DNA from: Chelydra serpentina
Lineage: Eukaryota; Chordata; Testudines; Chelydridae
Direction of reading: 5' to 3'
Length of the DNA stretch: 64,000 bases
NCBI GenBank assembly: GCA_037349315.1
Contig: JBAIAC010000010.1
Location: 28,250,001-28,314,000 of the forward strand
Position numbers and translations under genes: made by a program. Each line of letters starts with the position of its first letter. Position 1 is the first letter of the stretch. Shown in pieces: positions 59,235 to 64,000 of the stretch. The notes beneath the pieces were generated by a model, which was not told the origin of the DNA, made no database searches, and worked only from the letters and a program-made list of their open reading frames with translations.

Positions 59235-61439
59235 CTTTAACTTTCATTATCTATCATACAGTGAAACCGTTGATAAGTGAGGAATATCTGGCATAAATAT
59301 ATAGAATACAGTTACTGAACTGTTCATCAGTTTCTGCAGATTGTATTTGAACTGAAACCCTCTTTTAAGTGAAGAGAAAATAAAGGAATTAACTTGATAA
59401 AACCAAATGAAAGCCAAGGCACCAAAGAATGAAATAATCATAATTAGATCTCTTAAATAAATTGACTAAATAAACAAATCTGCTTGGTGTCATTGTGCAG
59501 TGCACATTATCTATAATGAATGTCGTCCTGATAAAAGAACAATTAAACCCAATTAAGTAATACATGCACTATATACCAAGCCTTTATAGGCATTACTGGT
59601 AAACAGAGACTGGAAGACTAGAAGCCAAATCCTGATCCTGTTGACTTCAGTGGCAAAACTCCTGCAGCTGGTTTCAAGGAACCAGTTCATAAGAGTCATC
59701 TGGTCTAAATCCAGGCAGGTGACAGCCCTAGTCTTGGATCTGCTCTGTGTACTGCCATTTTCCTCCATTCCATTGAATGGAAATATGGTGATGTTCAATG
59801 GGAAAGCCACCAGACAATTCACTAATTGTGAACTGAAGTACAATGGGGACTTTAGAAGGTCCAAAAGTTCTGGTGGATAGTCTCAAAGCACCTGTTAGAT
59901 AATCTGCATACAGAATATGTTGCACCCACATATTTTCATCTGCATGTATGTTGGATAAGGGTAGGAAATGATTTCTAAGGTAGTGTTTTCTCTGTAGCCC
60001 AATTTTTATATTGCATTATTGGTCTAAGGACTCTAGTCCCTCCTGGTTAAATCATCTGCTAGAGTCTACACTTCTGTCCCCTGGAAGAGATGATAACTCT
60101 GCACTTTAGTTGATTCCCAAATCATAAAACATTGGGGGTTTATTATATGAATTTACTGAACTCTCAGGAAAACTGTGAAGAAAATACCAGGTGCTCTTGT
60201 CCTTAGAGAACACATTTGTCTTCTCATCATGTACCATGAAACGCTGTGGCCATGGGGCACTCAGCACAGATCGGTATAGGGAGAGGAGCCACAGAGGTGA
60301 CATTAAGCCACTGTTTTGCTCTCCCAGTCGTGGGGTCATCCAGGCACTGATCTGGTCCTCAGTGAAAATTAGCTGCTTCAATTTATACTGACAACCAAGG
60401 GCCCTAAGGGGCTATGATGATAGTGGCAGATCTCAAATGTGTAAGCATGTCCTGACCAGGCCCCCTTTTATATACAATATCCCTTATGCGAGTGGAAGTT
60501 TGGGGTGGTGTAGCAGTGACTATGGTGGGTCTGTGTAGTTTTAGAAATGAAGGGACTGTAATCCTGACCATCCCATTTCAACTCTTTCCCCCTCCTCCCC
60601 AGACACCTTGGAAATGTAAAGTATGAAGAACAGGCATTAGAACAAGAGAAGTGACAAGTGAAATGAATTTTCTGTGGTGTAAATGCTAGTTTCCCAGAGC
60701 TGACATGTTAAAGCCTGAATGCTGTTGAGAGAGTACTAGGTGAACCATGTCACTTCCACTGCATCATCTACCACTGAGGGGAGACAAAGCCATCACATTG
60801 TAGGCCAGGGCATTTATATGGAGCTCTTTAACTGTCTCCCTAATGCTGACTCAAATGAATTGTGTCTATCTAAACAATCTAGTGACCTGGGAGAAACTGC
60901 TATCAAACTGACACTGATACAGCTTCTGCCTAATAAATGTGCCCCCAATGAACCCTTTTTATTAGTTCTCTATAAACTGGGGAGATGGGGCCCTGCTGTA
61001 AATACAGAATTTTAAAATCACACTCTTCATCTTCATATTAAGAGAGGTGCCTCGATTGTAACCTCTTCAAGGCAGGGACTGTGTGTTCCCATGTGTTTAA
61101 TGGGTACCTAGCATATTGTGGGTGATAGCGGAATACAGTTATAAGGAGTACAAACTGCTGACACTGAATTTGGCTTACTAGCAATCCTACAGTAGTAGTC
61201 TGCAGGATAAAATCATTATCAAAGGCCCATTTGCAGAGCCTTTACTCTTATTAGTGACCATTTATTCCTGCGGGTAGCACCATCAAATTTAAGGAGGGGG
61301 GTATTCTCATGAGAATTTAATGAGACTACTCATGTGAATATACACTCGTTTGGGACTCCACAGTCTGGCCCCAAATGATTAGAATTTGCAAAAAGCTGTG
61401 GGCTGTACATCATTGGCCTATTTCATTTTTGAAGCACTT

Positions 61440-61620
61440 ATGTGACAGCTGCTGTCTTGGCCAACACACTGGGGATGAAACCAGACCTGAAACCGTGAGC
61501 GGCTACAGCTTGAACTAAAGGGCCAAGGCTCTCTAGGTTGGAGCTGTAACAATTCACATCCTCTGTGGATTGGTGCAAAGTGGGACTTGTAACACACACG
61601 CACCAGTGGGCTACACTTAC
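61440..61620 (-). mobile_element. tRNA-derived SINE, diverged
   Basis: On the - strand, TTTAGTTCAAGCTGTAGCCG and GGTTTCATCCCC occupy the places of the A box and B box seen in the copy at 45050. The B box differs at one or two bases. Confidence 0.5.
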
Positions 61621-62599
61621 TTTCATCATAGATTGAAAGGAGTCATGGAAGCTGACTCTTAAAGATGCTATATTATTTTTGCTGTGAATAACTAAGGGCC
61701 TGATTTGCAAAATCACATTAATTGCTTGTGCAAATTAGGCACCCACTTCTGTGTTTCAGGTGTTTATGTACCAACGCTTGCTAAGGCATATAATAGTTTT
61801 TATGGTCATTAGAGATGGGAAAACCACAGAAGGTCTGGAAGTTTGGTTTGGCTAAGTACAAAAACGTGTGGCTGTTTATAGACATTATCCAATCCTCTTG
61901 AGTTTTCTCGCAGAATTTCTGGTTCTTGCAGCTTTCAGGGAGCCCAAACATAGTTCACATTTCTGTAGCTGTCCTAGCTGGACTCCCAGAATTGCAGAGA
62001 CACGTGGGGAAGAAGTAATCCAAACTCTTTTGTCTACCATAGAAAATATGGCTTAGGCTGGTGGTGGCTTAACCTGATCTGATTTGCCCGCTGCGATGGC
62101 AGTAGCTATCAAACAATAATAGTTATATGGCTTACAGCTGGTTACTGTAACATTCCACATTTGAATTGTGTGAGCCTGTTGGGTTTCTTTCTGCATAGAG
62201 ATTGTGTGAGTCTTCTGGGTTTCCATATTCTCATCAATGCTGCTAGTAAGCTTCAACTGCAGGAGTGAATGACTGGTGTCTTTGAGACTGTGCTACTAAT
62301 TAGGCCATGGTTTTGCTAGGGCTCCAATCTACAAAGGTGAAGTGAATTTGGCTGTTTGCGCTGGGTTTAGCGTTTGGTTCTTAAAATACAACATTACTGG
62401 TTAAATTGTAATGAAACAAGAAGCTTTTTATCACCTGACTCAAAACGGGTGTGTTTAATAACATCTCTCACGATGCTGCCCAGGTTTTGAACCAGAATGC
62501 CTTTTAAGCTGACAGAAAATATGAGTTTTGTGCAGGGGTCGGGGAGTTCCTTTGCTGAAAGTGCTTAATGAGCTATGCTACAATTTTTTTCAATGCTAG

Positions 62600-62841
62600 G
62601 ATTCTGCCAAACATCTGGCTGGGAAGTTGCCCTCGGCAAGTGGAGCATGTAACCATCAAGCTAAAACACGAACTGGGTGTTACAGCTGTAATGAACTTCC
62701 AGACCGAGTGGGATGTTGTTCAGAATTCCTGGGGCTGCAACCGCTATCCAGAACCCATGAGCCCAGAGGTCCTTATGAAACTGTATAAAGAGGAAGGTCT
62801 TGCTTATGTCTGGATGCCAACCCCAGACATGAGCACTGAAG
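62600..62841 (+). CDS. EPM2A: EPM2A exon 3: laforin, first part of the dual-specificity phosphatase domain
   Basis: This 242-nt exon encodes codon 146 to the first base of codon 227. The acceptor is caatgctag and the donor g/gtaatg. It starts the DSP-type phosphatase domain: [17 protein letters not shown], then [10 protein letters not shown], then [16 protein letters not shown]. Asp222 in PTPDMST corresponds to human Asp235, the general acid of the glycogen phosphatase reaction. The nucleophile loop HCNAGVGR is expected in the next exon, outside the window, so this entry is partial. One visible difference is W190, where human laforin has Ser in NSSGC. The ORF continues ten codons into the intron and stops; this is not the real C-terminus. 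Confidence 0.96.
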
Positions 62842-64000
62842 GTAATGTTCAAACCTGTCTTACAACTGGATAAATAATTATAACAAAACCTTTCAATGAC
62901 ATGATTACATTGCTTTAGTGTTGTTTTTTCTGAATAGCTTTTGTTTATTACTATTGTAATAGTAACTGGTAACTTTGTTGTGTTGTCCCTAATGAATTCT
63001 GTACACTTTGTCATATGCAGAGAGGTCATCAAAACGATTTCTGATACATATCTTCCTCTCTCGGTATATCCCCATCCCCTCCAAAAATTGGTGACTGCTT
63101 GAAAACCTTTTCTTTCAGCATTGATTTAGTGAGAATGCAAATTCATCAGGTTGATGACCGTTGGCTTGCACATCAAGACTCTGAAATTGCCATAACTGCT
63201 GGTTTTAACCAAAGAGGCAGTGCTAGGTAACCAACTCTGGCTCCCTTAGTACGCCACTCTCTCTTTGCAGTCGTGTGCCAGTCTACTGAGCCACTGTATT
63301 GTCACATATAATAATGTGTAATCATATAGGATATGCATAGCACGCCAAATTGTATCATAAATTAGGGTATGTTATTTGGCCATTACAATCCTTGGTTCAT
63401 TGGTTAAAAAATAGATTAAGTGATAAGAAACCATGGATAAGCAGGAGGTTGAAAACTTGAGTGGGTTGCAATACCAGAAAATATATAGGATAATTTTTAA
63501 TACAGTGAAATATTGGTGTCACAGACAGAGAACTGTCATGTCAGTTATATGCATCAAGAGAGGCAGGAGACTTGAAAGAAAAATGAAATCAAGAATATGG
63601 ATTGGCTTTGTGTTGATGCTCAGCTATGCCATGGGGAAAAGCGAGGGTTTGAGTCTTGTAGTCTCACTCCTTGGACTGATAGGGACTGGGAGTTCTCAAC
63701 CCTTGAGGGGAAAAAGATTGTTTTGCATTGCTTAACCATGTGCGTGATGGACAATTAAAGGGCAATGTTGATTAATTTAAAAGAAAATCCTATCTAGTCC
63801 TCCATGCCTAAAGACCTAGTGACCCTCAACACAAGGCTATGGAAGGTGGCAGCATATGCACATAAGAAAATGGGTCATGGGAACCTCATGGTTTCAGCAG
63901 TACCAATCCCCTCCCTCCTCCAATTTGTCAGTAGGAGTTTTGCCATTTATAGGCCCTAAAAACATATAAGTAGAGAGAGGTGTGTGATTAGGAGGATTTC
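62842..64000 (+). other. EPM2A: EPM2A intron 3, first part
   Basis: This stretch follows the exon 3 donor and runs off the window. The ORF of 100 codons at 63433-63735 has no recognisable family feature and lacks splice or homology support. No repeat was named here. Confidence 0.85.

Larger units (their letters stand above)
34065..62599 (+). other. EPM2A: EPM2A intron 2
   Basis: GT at 34065 and AG ending at 62599 bound a 28,535-bp phase-2 intron, mostly interspersed repeats listed separately. Stretches in which I recognise no feature are 35550-36165, 36430-37260, 38060-38800, 39225-40625, 42270-45045, 46635-50600, 52085-52455, 55905-56670, 56810-57835, 58795-61435 and 61625-62599. They are AT-rich, with short chance ORFs and a few weak fragments of ancient repeats that I could not name. 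Confidence 0.9.

Noticed and set aside
63433..63735. 100-codon ORF in intron 3 checked as a possible EPM2A last exon
   Set aside because: It lacks the HCNAGVGR catalytic loop and a matching acceptor, so exon 4 must lie to the right of the window.
1..64000. CRISPR arrays, bacterial operons, intact functional tRNA genes or viral genes
   Set aside because: No regularly spaced repeats, no ribosome-binding-site operon pattern and no intact cloverleaf were seen. Retroelement frames are LINE or DIRS type rather than exogenous virus.

Overview
This is vertebrate nuclear DNA. The only host gene I can support is EPM2A, which encodes laforin. Exons 1, 2 and 3 lie on the + strand at 15171-15432, 33890-34064 and 62600-62841. 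They are separated by introns of about 18.5 kb and 28.5 kb, and the last exon, with the catalytic cysteine, lies beyond the right edge. The repeats (CR1 LINEs, a Tx1-clade LINE, DIRS-like remnants, a tRNA-derived SINE family I know from cryptodiran turtles, CpG-rich MITEs and MIR-like SINEs) point to a turtle, or at least a non-avian reptile. That taxonomic call is inference.

Left part (1-15170): intergenic DNA upstream of EPM2A. An old MIR-like SINE is split by a 2.77-kb hAT transposon (2346-5115) with terminal inverted repeats and a perfect 8-bp target duplication. It is interrupted again by a GC-rich block (about 5149-10908). That block holds an apparently intact 1306-codon Tx1-type ORF2 on the - strand, the end of its ORF1, and a 299-bp tandem duplication of the ORF2 3' end. 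Next come a CpG-rich hAT-type MITE (11456-11745), a possible LTR-like repeat and the EPM2A CpG-island promoter (about 14780-15500).

Middle and right (15171-64000): EPM2A with introns full of mobile elements. Intron 1 holds MITEs, CR1 3' fragments, a GGG-rich minisatellite, a DIRS-like RT/RNase H remnant, an L2-like LINE remnant and a tRNA-derived SINE. Intron 2 holds a hairpin-forming CpG-rich MITE 90 bp after exon 2, a DIRS recombinase tail with its terminal inverted repeat, a 28S rRNA fragment, a 3.4-kb CR1 copy broken by a 19-bp tandem duplication and a hAT MITE, three more MITEs with 7/8 or 8/8 target duplications, and inverted SINE pairs.

The three exons join in frame (262 + 175 + 242 nt = 226 codons plus one base) and give the N-terminal carbohydrate-binding module plus the first part of the phosphatase domain. 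Nothing here looks like a new multi-gene system. The most unusual features are the Tx1 LINE with its tandem 3' end and ATGCTAG ORF1/ORF2 overlap, the nested hAT insertions, and the 28S rRNA fragment. All boundaries and family names come from reading the sequence; no database search was run.
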